Part shown: one piece after another, positions 53,220 through 61,898 of the stretch
Layout of the letters: every line of letters begins with the position of its first letter
Numbering within the stretch: the first letter of the stretch is position 1
From: DASRJW01 sp964567755
GTDB taxonomy: Bacteria; Krumholzibacteriota; Krumholzibacteriia; G020349025
Direction: 5' to 3'
Assembly: GCA_964567755.1 (NCBI GenBank)
Contig: CAZMNW010000037.1
Coordinates: forward strand, 186,001-250,000
Length of the DNA: 64,000 bases
Position numbers and translations under genes: made by a program
Notes under the pieces: generated by a model
Databases searched by the model: none
What the model saw: only the letters and a program-made list of their open reading frames with translations
What the model was told of the DNA's origin: nothing

Positions 53220-54863
53220 ATGTTCAGCAACGTGAGGCACATTCCACGGCGCGTGATCGCGCTGCTCGGCAGCATGGGAACCGTGCTGTGCGCGTGTACG
53301 TGTGATGCGCCTGCGCCCAATGCGGCGGCAACCCCGGCGCGCGGCGGCACCATGGTCGTGGCGCTGGCGCAGGAACCGGAATCGTTGATGCCGTATGGCA
53401 CCACGAGTGCGGCGGCCGAGGACGTCAAATCTTTCGTGTTCAACATGCTCGCCACCACGAACGCCGACTTCGGCAGCTTCAATCCCGAGGTGGCGCGCGC
53501 CTGGGAATGGAGCCAGGACCGCAAACAGCTGGTCATGCATCTGCGTGATGACGTCGTGTGGTCCGACGGTGTGCCGCTCACCGCCGAAGATGTGGTGTTC
53601 AGCTATGAAGTGGCGCGCGACTCGCTGGTCGGCTGGTCGACACGCGCCTGGAAGCGCCATGTCACCGCCTGCGAAGTCGTCGATCGCCACACCGTGCGCT
53701 TTCACTTCGACGCCGTGTCCTTCGATCAATTTCGATTCGCCAAAGAAGGTTGGCTGGTGCCGAAGCACTTGCTGGCGGCCGTGCCGCGACCGGAGTGGCG
53801 CCAGCATGCATTCGGGCGCGCGCCCATCGGCTGCGGTCCATTCGTGCTCGAAAGGTGGGAAGCAGGCCAACGCATCGTGCTGGCGCGCAACGAGCGCTAC
53901 TTCGGCCGCCCCAAACCCTGGCTGGACCGCGTCGTGTTCGAGATCGTGCCGGAAGCTTCGACTCGGGTCGAACGGCTGCGCGCCGGCAGCGTCGATGTCG
54001 TCGCCCTCGAGCCGCGCCAGGCCGCGGGTCTGCGGCAGGACGCCGCCCTGGGCAAGACGAGCGTGCGGGTGCTGAACGTGCGCGGGCGTGGTTGTGACTT
54101 CATCGGTTACAACGCGGCGGAGCCGTTGTTCACAAGCCGCACGGTGCGCGAGGCGCTGACTCGCGCCATCGACAGGCGCGCCATCATCGACGCCCTGTGT
54201 TTCGGCTTCGCCGACGTCTTCGAAGGGCCCTTCGCACCCATGCTGTGGGCATACGACGCCAGTCTGTCGCCCACCCCGTATGATCCCGAGGGCGCCAAGC
54301 GCTTGTTGGCGACGGAGGGCTGGCAAGACCGTGACGGGGATGGTTGGCTCGATCGCGAGGGGCGCAACCTCGAATTCACCCTCACCACCAACGCCGACAA
54401 CGCACTGCGCATGCAGGTGGTCGTGCCCGTGCAGGCGTATTGGAAAGCGGTCGGTGTCAAGGTCGAGATCCAGGCGCTGGAAATGCAGACGGCACTCGGC
54501 TTGCGCAGCGAACGTCGCTATCAAGCCTATTTCGGCGGCTGGAACGCGGGGCTGTCTCCGAGCGGCACGATCGAAAGTCTGTGGAGTTGCACAAGCCGCG
54601 GCGGACGCAGCAACTTCGTCGATTTTTGCCACCCGGCGGTGGACAGCCTCACCGTCTTGATGGCCGCGGCGGCGACGCCCGCAGCGGCGGCGCCGTTCGC
54701 GCACCGCATCCAGGCGCTGATTGTCGCCGATCATCCCTACACCTGGATGTACAACGAGCACACGCTCGTCGGTCTCGGGCCGCGGGTTCAGGGCGTCGCC
54801 CCCGATTCCCGCGGCGCCTACGTCGACATGGACAACTGGTCGGTGACGGCAGCCCGCCGCTGA
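53220..54863 (+). CDS. Peptide-binding lipoprotein (SBP family 5)
   Basis: A 547-residue solute-binding protein of the oligopeptide/dipeptide type. The N-terminus has a signal and a lipobox-like L-C-A-C ending at C26. Family motifs are TMVVALAQEPESLMPYG, NPEVARAWEWSQDRKQL, VVWSDGVPLTAEDVVFSYE and FIGYNAAEPLF. It lies ten bases after the sigma-54 activator gene and is presumably cotranscribed. No permease or ATPase genes are next to it, which is unusual and may mean a sensing rather than transport role. Ligand unknown. Confidence 0.88.
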   Translation: MFSNVRHIPRRVIALLGSMGTVLCACTCDAPAPNAAATPARGGTMVVALAQEPESLMPYGTTSAAAEDVKSFVFNMLATTNADFGSFNPEVARAWEWSQDRKQLVMHLRDDVVWSDGVPLTAEDVVFSYEVARDSLVGWSTRAWKRHVTACEVVDRHTVRFHFDAVSFDQFRFAKEGWLVPKHLLAAVPRPEWRQHAFGRAPIGCGPFVLERWEAGQRIVLARNERYFGRPKPWLDRVVFEIVPEASTRVERLRAGSVDVVALEPRQAAGLRQDAALGKTSVRVLNVRGRGCDFIGYNAAEPLFTSRTVREALTRAIDRRAIIDALCFGFADVFEGPFAPMLWAYDASLSPTPYDPEGAKRLLATEGWQDRDGDGWLDREGRNLEFTLTTNADNALRMQVVVPVQAYWKAVGVKVEIQALEMQTALGLRSERRYQAYFGGWNAGLSPSGTIESLWSCTSRGGRSNFVDFCHPAVDSLTVLMAAAATPAAAAPFAHRIQALIVADHPYTWMYNEHTLVGLGPRVQGVAPDSRGAYVDMDNWSVTAARR

Positions 54864-54866
54864 ACG

Positions 54867-54905
54867 GATCGGGCGGGCGGCATGCACCGCCGTGCCAGCC
54901 CGATC
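54867..54905. terminator. Bidirectional hairpin between convergent genes
   Basis: GATCGGGC (54867-54874) pairs with GCCCGATC (54898-54905), and inside it GGCGG (54876-54880) pairs with CCGCC (54887-54891). It lies just after the solute-binding protein stop and before the end of the M28-like gene on the other strand. No long T-run. Confidence 0.55.
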
Positions 54906-54979
54906 GTGCGCGAGTGTTGCGGGCCGGCACTGCAACGGGACTGCGCGCAAACATCGCCAGAATGTTCGCCGCTCGACAA

Positions 54980-56617
54980 CTAGTGTCGGGCCGCGAGCGC
55001 GGCGTCGCCGCGCGTGGACGCCAGCTCGTACGCGGCCGCGAACACGAGACGCGCGATGCGAGCCACCTTGCCTGCGTCCACCGCATCCCAATCATCCTCG
55101 GGCTGGCCATAGAGCTCAGGATCGAGTCCGTCATTGAGCAGCAGGGTCGGCACGCCGGAACGACGCAGCAGATCGGCGGTGGCCGTGTGCGGCCACGTGA
55201 GCGTGGTGGCGCCGATCGCATCCGGCGACGCGGAAAGGGGTGGCGATGTAAGAAGCAGCGCCGGAGCGAGCAAGGTCGCGTGGCGATTGTGGCGCTCGAG
55301 CAGGCGCAGGAGCTCGGGATGATCCGCGGCGCCATGGACGGCGAGATGATCGCGACCGTTGCCGCCCACGGCATCGAGAACGAAACAGGCGCGCAGGCGG
55401 ACTCCGCCGACGAGAAGCGGCAAGTCCTGCAGCAATGTCTCCAACCCCTGGCCGCCTTGGAGCTCGGCCGACACGAAGGCGAGGAGCACGCTGCGGTGGA
55501 GTGTGGCGTGCACCCGCGCCAACGCACGCGCGATTTCGAGCAGCGCGGCGACGCCGCTCGCGTTGTCGTCGGCGCCGTTCAGGACTTCGCCGGCGCTGTT
55601 GACACCGCTGTGATCGTAGTGGGCAACGAGGAGCACGCACTCCTGGCGACCGGCGGCGCCGCCAAAGCCAACGAGAACGTTGCGTCCGAGCGACACCTCT
55701 TCTTGGAACTCGACCTGCACGCGCGCTTCCGTCGGCGCGTCGCCTGCAAGCATCCACTCTGGGCGCAGCACCAGTGCTGGGATCGTACGCTCGGGCGCCA
55801 CACGCCAGGCCGCCGCTTGCAGTGCCGCACCCAATCGCGCCGGGTGGAGATTGCTCCGCACGCCGCGCGGCGAGCGCAAACCGCTCACGAGCTCGGGGGG
55901 CAGCTGGGCGGGATAGCTCGCGCTGGGGAGCCGTGCCCAGTCGGCGCTCTCGGTGAAGACGACGGCCACTGCACCCCGAATGGTCAGGTGGTGTGCGGCG
56001 CGGTAGTAGGGCGCGTCCGGTGCATCGCCGGCCCTCGGAGCCAACGCACCCTGCGGCACGAACACGACGCGGCCACGCACCGACGCCACGGCGTCTTCCG
56101 CCAGGTCTTCGGCGCCCTTCATGAGCGTGACCGGGCGCGCCATCACGTCTTCTTCGCTCGAGAACACCAGCGGTCGAAAGTCGGCGCCCACCTGGGCCTC
56201 GCGCGTGTGCGTGCCGTCGAAGAGCGCGAAGCGCGTGGCCGGTGCGAGGCGCTGCAGGAGCACGCTGAAGTGATGGTCGAACATGGTGGCGCGGTTGCCG
56301 AGCAACGCTTCGGCGCGTGCATTGGCGACGATGCCCTCGGCCGCCAATTGCGCCTGCAAGTACTGAGCGACCGAATCGGCCTCGGGGGAGGCGTGATGGC
56401 GGCCGGCCCGGGCGTCGGCAGCGAGGTAACGACCGGTGGCGGCCACGCGGTCCGCGGTGATGGCACTGGCACCGTGTGCGACCGGGTCGCGCGGAGCGCG
56501 CGCGCATCCGCCGAGGAACATGCACGCGATCACCCAGAGCGGCGGCACGCGCCATGCAACCGTGATTCGCGCCTGGCGCGAATCGACGCAATGGGGGTCG
56601 TTCTCGCGTCCGTGCAT
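54980..56617 (-). CDS. M28-family peptidase-like lipoprotein, probably catalytically impaired
   Basis: A 545-residue lipoprotein (lipobox L-G-G-C, Cys 38) with a PA-type insert and an M28 aminopeptidase fold. Metal ligands H333 (VAHYDHSG), D350/D351 (GADDNASG) and D415 (VLDAVGGNG) are present. At the usual E-E pair the sequence is A384-E385, so the catalytic base is missing. The last metal histidine (Y-H-x-P-x-D) is replaced: the sequence reads Y-G-Q-P-E-D at G504. Both changes suggest a non-hydrolytic or altered protein. The ATG has TATACT six bases upstream and no Shine-Dalgarno. Confidence 0.85.
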   Translation of the reverse strand: MHGRENDPHCVDSRQARITVAWRVPPLWVIACMFLGGCARAPRDPVAHGASAITADRVAATGRYLAADARAGRHHASPEADSVAQYLQAQLAAEGIVANARAEALLGNRATMFDHHFSVLLQRLAPATRFALFDGTHTREAQVGADFRPLVFSSEEDVMARPVTLMKGAEDLAEDAVASVRGRVVFVPQGALAPRAGDAPDAPYYRAAHHLTIRGAVAVVFTESADWARLPSASYPAQLPPELVSGLRSPRGVRSNLHPARLGAALQAAAWRVAPERTIPALVLRPEWMLAGDAPTEARVQVEFQEEVSLGRNVLVGFGGAAGRQECVLLVAHYDHSGVNSAGEVLNGADDNASGVAALLEIARALARVHATLHRSVLLAFVSAELQGGQGLETLLQDLPLLVGGVRLRACFVLDAVGGNGRDHLAVHGAADHPELLRLLERHNRHATLLAPALLLTSPPLSASPDAIGATTLTWPHTATADLLRRSGVPTLLLNDGLDPELYGQPEDDWDAVDAGKVARIARLVFAAAYELASTRGDAALAARH

Positions 56618-56623
56618 GCCCGG

Positions 56624-56629
56624 AGTATA
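56624..56629 (-). promoter_or_regulatory. -10 box of the M28-like gene, leaderless type
   Basis: TATACT on the minus strand lies six bases before the ATG at 56617, with no ribosome binding site. No -35 is visible at 16-18 bases. Confidence 0.45.
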
Positions 56630-56720
56630 GCGGGATCAACGCGGCAGATGTTTGCGCCCGTGCTGCGTTGCGCTACCATGCACTCCGTCGACTCGACTCG
56701 AATGCGACGAGGCTCCGCGC

Positions 56721-57053
56721 ATGAATGGATTCCGCTGGTCCATCGCTGCCGCTGCCATCTTTGGCGGCCTCGGCCTCATCGCCGCCGGGGGGTTTGTCCT
56801 GCTCGTCCTGACCGGGCTGTTGGCACCCGGGGATTCCGGCGCCGCGCTCTATTGGCTCGTGTCTCTCTTGTCCGTTCTCGGCATCGGGCCTTGGCTGCTG
56901 CTCGTGGTCTGGTGCGGTGTGGATGCCTCGAGCCGGGACATGAACGGCCCGTTGTGGGCAATTCTCGTCTTCGTTCTCGGCTTTCCAGTGGGACCCCTCG
57001 TGTACCTGGTTTTTCGGCCCAGCCAGGCTCGTGCCCCCGTCGCGAACCCGTGA
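56721..57053 (+). CDS. Small membrane protein, PLDc_N-like
   Basis: A 110-residue protein with three membrane helices (IFGGLGLIAAGGFVLLVLTG; VSLLSVLGIGPWLLLVVWC; LWAILVFVLGFPVGPLVYLV). The segment D-A-S-S-R-D followed by P-L-W-A-I-L resembles the phospholipase D nuclease N-terminal motif found as stand-alone small proteins in many bacteria. Function unknown. TTTGCG (56651-56656) and TACCAT (56674-56679), 17 bases apart, may form its promoter, divergent from the M28-like gene. Confidence 0.65.
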   Translation: MNGFRWSIAAAAIFGGLGLIAAGGFVLLVLTGLLAPGDSGAALYWLVSLLSVLGIGPWLLLVVWCGVDASSRDMNGPLWAILVFVLGFPVGPLVYLVFRPSQARAPVANP

Positions 57054-57066
57054 GCTCGAGTCTCGG

Positions 57067-57849
57067 TCAACGCCGCAGCCACGCGAGCGCCCACTGGCGT
57101 CCCGTGCGGGCTCCCTGCTTGCGGTGCGAGTAGAAACGCACGCCGTCGCAGCCGGTGCAGGGGGGATCCGGCGCGATTTGGTGCGCCGGCACGCCGCTCA
57201 TAAGCGCGCACTGACGGTTTGCCTGCCGCAGATCCAGGTGCGCGCGGCCGTCCAACGTCACGAGCGCAGCGGCAAGTCGCTGGGCGACTTCGGGGCCGAC
57301 CGCGTAGCAACACGGTCCGATACTCGGTCCCATCGCCAGGTGCAGGTCGCTCTGGCGCGATCCGGCATCGACCAGACATTCGACAGCGCGGGAGACGATG
57401 GCGGCCGCCGTTCCACGCCAACCCGCGTGCACGAGCGCCAAGCGCCGCTCCTTTGCATCCCATAGAAAGACCGGGACGCAGTCGGCGACACCCACGACCA
57501 AGACCTCGGCCGGCGTTTCCGTCCATTGACCATCGGCTTCGGGTTCGGCAGCGCTGCCGGCACGCAACACGGTGTCGCCATGCACTTGCCGCAAGCGATG
57601 CCATGGCTTGCCCGCGAGCCCCAGACTGTGCGCGAGCACGGCTCGATTGGCGCCGACATGCGCCGGGTCGTCTCCGGTCGACAATCCGAGGTTGAGCGTG
57701 TCGTAGGGCGGCGCGCTCATGCCACCGAGCCGAGTCGTGACCAGCATCCCGAGCCAAGGCCAACGCGGATCGAACGCGGGCTGCCAGACCGTGATGAGTC
57801 CGTGCCGCACGAAGGGGCCTGAATCCGCTGCGGTGGAGTGCATGGACAC
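57067..57849 (-). CDS. pgeF: Peptidoglycan editing factor PgeF / multi-copper-like YfiH
   Basis: A 260-residue laccase-domain protein. Members edit misincorporated amino acids in peptidoglycan precursors or act on purine nucleosides. The conserved H-H-C zinc site is visible in RQVHGDTVL, VGVADCVPVFLWD and LVHAGWRGTAAAIV. Also typical is AMGPSIGPCCYAVGPEV. GTG 57849 has GGAG six bases upstream; ATG 57843 is an alternative. It is solitary, but fits the wall-synthesis theme of the window. Confidence 0.93.
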   Translation of the reverse strand: MSMHSTAADSGPFVRHGLITVWQPAFDPRWPWLGMLVTTRLGGMSAPPYDTLNLGLSTGDDPAHVGANRAVLAHSLGLAGKPWHRLRQVHGDTVLRAGSAAEPEADGQWTETPAEVLVVGVADCVPVFLWDAKERRLALVHAGWRGTAAAIVSRAVECLVDAGSRQSDLHLAMGPSIGPCCYAVGPEVAQRLAAALVTLDGRAHLDLRQANRQCALMSGVPAHQIAPDPPCTGCDGVRFYSHRKQGARTGRQWALAWLRR

Positions 57850-57891
57850 TTGAGTCTCCAGGAATTCGCGGCGAGGGGAAGGCGGCGCCAG

Positions 57892-58395
57892 TCAGCCGCC
57901 GATGACGAAGGTGAACACCGCTTTGGGCGCTTCGGCCGGATCGAGCGTTGGTTCTAAGGTGATCCGGGCCGTGCACGTATCGCCGCGTGCGAAAGGATAG
58001 CGATTCGGATTGACGTCGGTGGTGCGCCAGGTGAACAGAATGCGATCTTGCGACGAGAACTCGGTGCTGAACAACGGCGGGCCGTCCTGGCCATGCCAAC
58101 GCGGGTCGTCCGGATTCGCCGGCTTGGCCTCGAGCCGAAAGCGCCAGCGTGCGCGCAAATTGGCGCGCGCCTGGAAGGTGCCGCGGGAGTCGAATGGCGC
58201 ACCGAGCTCTTTGCCGTTCCAGTCCAGGGTGAGTGGCGAAGGCAGCAGCAGGCCGTTGGCAACGTTGGTCTGGGTATCCTCACAAGCCAGCAGAGACAGA
58301 CTGAGTCCGCAGGCGCCGACTGCGGCCACCGCCCAGGAGCGGAATCGAAACAACGCGCTCGGGACCGTGGATGCTCCTTGGCTTCGGGGACGCAT
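57892..58395 (-). CDS. Lipoprotein of unknown function
   Basis: I do not recognise this protein. From ATG 58395 it has about 167 residues: a basic n-region, a hydrophobic segment (WAVAAVGACGLSLS) and a lipobox ending L-L-A-C. The rest looks like a single beta domain (TLDWNGKELGAPFDSRGTF; AVFTFVIGG at the end). Upstream in-frame ATGs at 58410 and 58467 exist, but none has a ribosome binding site, and a later start gives a better signal peptide. It lies upstream of pgeF on the same strand and is divergent from the NifX-like gene. Confidence 0.55.
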   Translation of the reverse strand: MRPRSQGASTVPSALFRFRSWAVAAVGACGLSLSLLACEDTQTNVANGLLLPSPLTLDWNGKELGAPFDSRGTFQARANLRARWRFRLEAKPANPDDPRWHGQDGPPLFSTEFSSQDRILFTWRTTDVNPNRYPFARGDTCTARITLEPTLDPAEAPKAVFTFVIGG

Positions 58396-58474
58396 GTTCG
58401 AATGATGCATGCGACGGCGCGTGCGCGCAACTGCTGGGGATTCTGCCCCAGAGACACCCCCTGTCATGTCCCGA

Positions 58475-58504
58475 TTGGCGCCCCTTGGGGCGTCATGCTA
58501 TGCT
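58475..58504 (+). promoter_or_regulatory. Promoter of the NifX-like gene with a palindrome in its spacer
   Basis: TTGGCG (58475-58480) and TATGCT (58499-58504) are 18 bases apart. Between them, CGCCCC-TT-GGGGCG (58479-58492) is a six-base inverted repeat. A regulator bound there would block RNA polymerase. Confidence 0.5.
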
Positions 58505-58548
58505 GACGACGCTTCAGAAAGCGCCCGAGCAGTCCGAGAGGTTCCGCC

Positions 58549-58866
58549 TTGAGAGTCGCCGTCGCCTCGATGGAAGGGGCCTACATCAACCACGGACTGC
58601 AGGCCGCCGAGCAGTTCTTCGTCTTCGACGTCTTCCTTTCCGGCATCTCCTACGTGGAAAAACGCGAAAATACTTTCCGCGAGCACACCAACGGCCGCAA
58701 GGCGATGCATGGCGTCGCGGAACTGCTGCGGGACTGCAAGGTCGTCTGCTGCACCCAAGCCGGCGCGGACGCCGTCGAGTTCTTCGCCCGCCGGGGCGTC
58801 GAGCTCGACATGTCCGATGGTCCCATCGACGAGAAGCTCAAAGCTTTCATCGAGTCCGTATTCTGA
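58549..58866 (+). CDS. NifX/NifB C-terminal-like (dinitrogenase FeMo cofactor-type) protein
   Basis: A 105-residue single domain of the dinitrogenase iron-molybdenum cofactor family. Recognisable parts are the N-terminal MRVAVASMEG, FVFDVFLSGISYVEKREN and CKVVCCTQAGADAVEFFARRGVEL, with the paired cysteine region. In organisms without nitrogenase such domains are thought to carry iron-sulfur or other metal clusters. No nif genes are present. TTG 58549 is supported by GAGAGG seven bases upstream. Confidence 0.78.
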   Translation: MRVAVASMEGAYINHGLQAAEQFFVFDVFLSGISYVEKRENTFREHTNGRKAMHGVAELLRDCKVVCCTQAGADAVEFFARRGVELDMSDGPIDEKLKAFIESVF

Positions 58867-58885
58867 TCGCGATGGTCGCCGCGAT

Positions 58886-60424
58886 TCAACGCTCGAACAT
58901 CTGCTGCACCGGGACGATGCGGATGGCGTCGGCGGTAATGCCGAGCGCCAGGCTCGCGATCTCCTGGTCCTCGGCCAGGACGTCTGCCGACTTGGGGGAG
59001 CGGTATTCGATCGGTGTCGGCTCGCCGCTTACGAGCTGACCGCGGAGCAGCTCGGTTTGGCCGCTCACGATGGCGATCTTCACGCGCTCGAGCTGCAGGT
59101 GCTTGGTGATCGCGGCGTTCACTTCGGCCAACGTCAAGGTGGCGAGTGTGCTCCGGAACTGCTCGAGGTGGCTCTTGTCGAGGGCGTAAAAGCGGTCGTC
59201 CACCGCGTAGCCGAGCCGCTGCTGCGTCGTCTCGGCGAAATGCAAGATGTACTTGGCGAGAAAATTGCGCGTCAGCTCGAACTCCTCTTGCGTCATGCCG
59301 TACTGCACCAGATCCTGGATCTCTCGCCACGCCGCGCGCAAGGCGAACACCGCCTGCTCGTTGGGCAAGGTGCGGATCCAGACCTCGAAACACTGCTGCC
59401 GGCGCGGCACGTTCGTCGGCGGCTTCTGCCGCTGCCCGCCCTCGGGATAGGCCTCGATGTACGAATAGTCGCCGTAATTGAGTCCGCGCGTGGAGCGGAT
59501 CACCTGGTACAAGTGGCTCGAGCTGTTGCGGTGCTCCCCGAGCCAGGAATTCGCCACCCAAAGCGCGTAGTACTCGCGGTCGCCGCGCACGAGATCGATG
59601 GGGAAGCCGAAGCTGATGGAGGCGTCGGCGCCGGGCTTGTCGATCAACAACACTTCGCGGCCGGGTAGTGGGCGACGCTCCGGCATCGCCATTGGCTCCG
59701 GCGCGCCCGGCGGCAGTGTGGCGAGATCGCGCTCGAGGCGCGCCGGAAGGTCGGCGGGGTAACCCCCGGCGAGCGCCACCACGGCGTTGCCGGCAGTCCA
59801 GTGTGTGGCGTAGAACTGGCGCACGTCCTCCAAGGTCAACGCCCGCAACCCCTGCACCGTGCCGACCTCCGGATGACGGGTGGGTGTTCCCGCGAACACC
59901 AACTCGTAGAAGGCCGCCTTGCCGAGATCTTCGTCGGAAGCGTAGCGCAGCGTGTTCTCGATGGTGTTGAGTGCGTTGCTGCGCAGCCTCTCGAAGTCGG
60001 CGGCGGCGAACGCGGGGTGCAGCACCGCGTCGGCGAACAGCGCGTAGAACTTCTCCAGGTTGTCACGATGGGTGCGTCCCGTGAACGTCGTCATTTCGCG
60101 GTCGACGCGGACCTGGTACGACGATGCCAAGGGATACAGCTTGGCGAGGATGGTCTCGTAACTGTTGGCGGTGGTGGCGCCCTCGGCCAGGAGCCGCCCC
60201 GTGAGCGCGGCCAGGCCTTCCTTGCCGGCGGGATCGTTCTCGGACCCGACCTTGAACCAGATCGAAAAGCTCACGGTGGGATCGTCCGGGACGGGCAGGA
60301 GAATGGCGCTCTGGCCCCCCGACGAGGAGCCGCCGCCGCAGGCGAGGCCGATCAGACACGACGCGGCCCAGGCCAACCGCAGCCCCCGCAAGGGGAGACG
60401 TGATTGCGCAGCTCGATCGTGCAT
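58886..60424 (-). CDS. M16-family peptidase homologue, non-catalytic partner
   Basis: The 512-residue protein has a lipoprotein-like signal (WAASCLIGLAC) followed by a low-complexity Gly/Ser tether and two M16 domains. The zinc motif H-x-x-E-H is absent: the equivalent region is KEGLAALTGRLLAEG. Such inactive subunits pair with an active M16 protease. The substrate-binding part includes LLIDKPGADASISFGFP and STRGLNYGDYSYIEAYPEGG, typical of PqqL/mitochondrial-like B subunits. Its ATG overlaps the stop of the active subunit gene by one base. Confidence 0.88.
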   Translation of the reverse strand: MHDRAAQSRLPLRGLRLAWAASCLIGLACGGGSSSGGQSAILLPVPDDPTVSFSIWFKVGSENDPAGKEGLAALTGRLLAEGATTANSYETILAKLYPLASSYQVRVDREMTTFTGRTHRDNLEKFYALFADAVLHPAFAAADFERLRSNALNTIENTLRYASDEDLGKAAFYELVFAGTPTRHPEVGTVQGLRALTLEDVRQFYATHWTAGNAVVALAGGYPADLPARLERDLATLPPGAPEPMAMPERRPLPGREVLLIDKPGADASISFGFPIDLVRGDREYYALWVANSWLGEHRNSSSHLYQVIRSTRGLNYGDYSYIEAYPEGGQRQKPPTNVPRRQQCFEVWIRTLPNEQAVFALRAAWREIQDLVQYGMTQEEFELTRNFLAKYILHFAETTQQRLGYAVDDRFYALDKSHLEQFRSTLATLTLAEVNAAITKHLQLERVKIAIVSGQTELLRGQLVSGEPTPIEYRSPKSADVLAEDQEIASLALGITADAIRIVPVQQMFER

Positions 60425-61797
60425 CAGCTCTGACCTCCCCGCAGCACAGCGACGGTGCGCCGCGCCGGTTGCAGATATTTCTGCGCTGCTTCCTGCACCT
60501 GGGCGGCGGTCACCTTGCCATAGGCTGCGTACAGCGGCTCCACGACCTCGATGCCGCCACTCACAGCGATGACACGCGACAGCGCCCGTGCCACGTTCAT
60601 GGGCGTGTCGAGCCCCATCAGGAACTCGTATTGGAGGCGTGACTTGAGGTCGGCAAGACGCGCCGCATCCGGCGCCGTGTCGCGATAATGGGCGATGGTC
60701 GCTTCGATTTCGCCGAGGACATAATCGATCTTCGCCGGATCCTTGATGCGCGCGATGATATCCAGCAACCCGGGGTCGCGATTCATGTTGACCTCGGCCT
60801 CGATGAACTCCACCACCTGTTCGTCGAGCACCAACTTCTTGTGGATCTCGCTGGTCTCGCCGAAGGCGAGGGCCGTCAACAACTGGGCGGCGATGAACGT
60901 CGTGTTCGTCGGATCGAAGGCGTCGACCTTGTAGGCCAACCAAGCGAGTGGCAGCGACTGGCCGTCGTAGGTGACGTCGAGCCGTTTCTCGCGGATCTGT
61001 TCTGGCTCCTGCTGCACCTGCGGCGCCACGTAACCCGGCTTCCAATCGCCGTAGTACTGGCGCAGTAGCCCCATGGTCTTCGGGACTTCGACGTCCCCCG
61101 TCACCAGGATGACGACGTTCTCGGGGCGGTAATAGCGCTGGAAGAAGGTCTTGGAGTATTCGTACATCGTCGGCATGGCCAGGATGTCTTCCACGACGCC
61201 CATGGCGGTGTGGCCATAGGTGTGCACGTCGAAGGCCGCTTGGTGCACGGCCTCGTAGAGAATGAAGAACGGGCTCGTGCGGTTCTTGCTGTACTCGCCG
61301 AACACGGCGCCGGCCTCGGTCTTGAACTCCTCCTCCGGGTACTGCAAGTTCTGGAACCGATCGCTCTCGAGATCGATCACCCGCTCCAGATCCTCGGCGG
61401 CGATGTTGAAGTAGTAACCGGTGAGATCGTCGGAGGTGAAAGCGTTGGTGTCGGCGCCCATTCCGGTCACGATCTGCTCGCGCACGTCACGCGGGTATTT
61501 TTCCGAGCCACGGAACATCATGTGTTCGAAGAAGTGCGCGAAGCCCGTGTGTCCGGGCTCGACCTCGTCGCGGGCGCCGGTGCGGACGACGCTCCAGTAC
61601 GCCACGAGCCCTCCCGATTGCATCGGGATGACGATGGCCTTGAGGCCGTTGTCGAGGGTTTCGATGTGCGCCGGGTAGGGGAAGATCCCCGCTGCCAGAG
61701 CCGGTGTCGCGGTGGCGAGCCAACACGCGAGCGTCGCGAGTAGCAGGCGCGGTCGGCGCGTACGCTCTCGGCACCATCTCCTGGGCAGGTCGAGCAC
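60424..61797 (-). CDS. M16-family zinc metallopeptidase, catalytic subunit
   Basis: The 457-residue protein is exported (signal LLLATLACWLATATPALAA) and has the inverted zinc motif H88-F-F-E-H92 with the downstream glutamate in EAGAVFGEYSKN. It also shows NRTSPFFILYEAVHQAAF and YYRPENVVILVTGDV. It probably forms a heterodimer with the neighbouring non-catalytic subunit in the periplasm and degrades peptides. GTG 61797 has AAGGAG six bases upstream. Confidence 0.93.
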   Translation of the reverse strand: MLDLPRRWCRERTRRPRLLLATLACWLATATPALAAGIFPYPAHIETLDNGLKAIVIPMQSGGLVAYWSVVRTGARDEVEPGHTGFAHFFEHMMFRGSEKYPRDVREQIVTGMGADTNAFTSDDLTGYYFNIAAEDLERVIDLESDRFQNLQYPEEEFKTEAGAVFGEYSKNRTSPFFILYEAVHQAAFDVHTYGHTAMGVVEDILAMPTMYEYSKTFFQRYYRPENVVILVTGDVEVPKTMGLLRQYYGDWKPGYVAPQVQQEPEQIREKRLDVTYDGQSLPLAWLAYKVDAFDPTNTTFIAAQLLTALAFGETSEIHKKLVLDEQVVEFIEAEVNMNRDPGLLDIIARIKDPAKIDYVLGEIEATIAHYRDTAPDAARLADLKSRLQYEFLMGLDTPMNVARALSRVIAVSGGIEVVEPLYAAYGKVTAAQVQEAAQKYLQPARRTVAVLRGGQS

Positions 61798-61844
61798 GGT
61801 CGTCTCCTTCTGTGATGGAGTCCTGGCGGCGAGCGAACGCGCCG

Positions 61845-61850
61845 ACTATA
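61845..61850 (-). promoter_or_regulatory. -10 box of the M16 pair
   Basis: TATAGT on the minus strand, about 48 bases before the GTG at 61797. The matching -35 is weak. Confidence 0.4.
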
Positions 61851-61898
61851 ACGAAAGCACAGCGATCGCGTACATCCGGGTGCGACGGCGGCGGAAGA

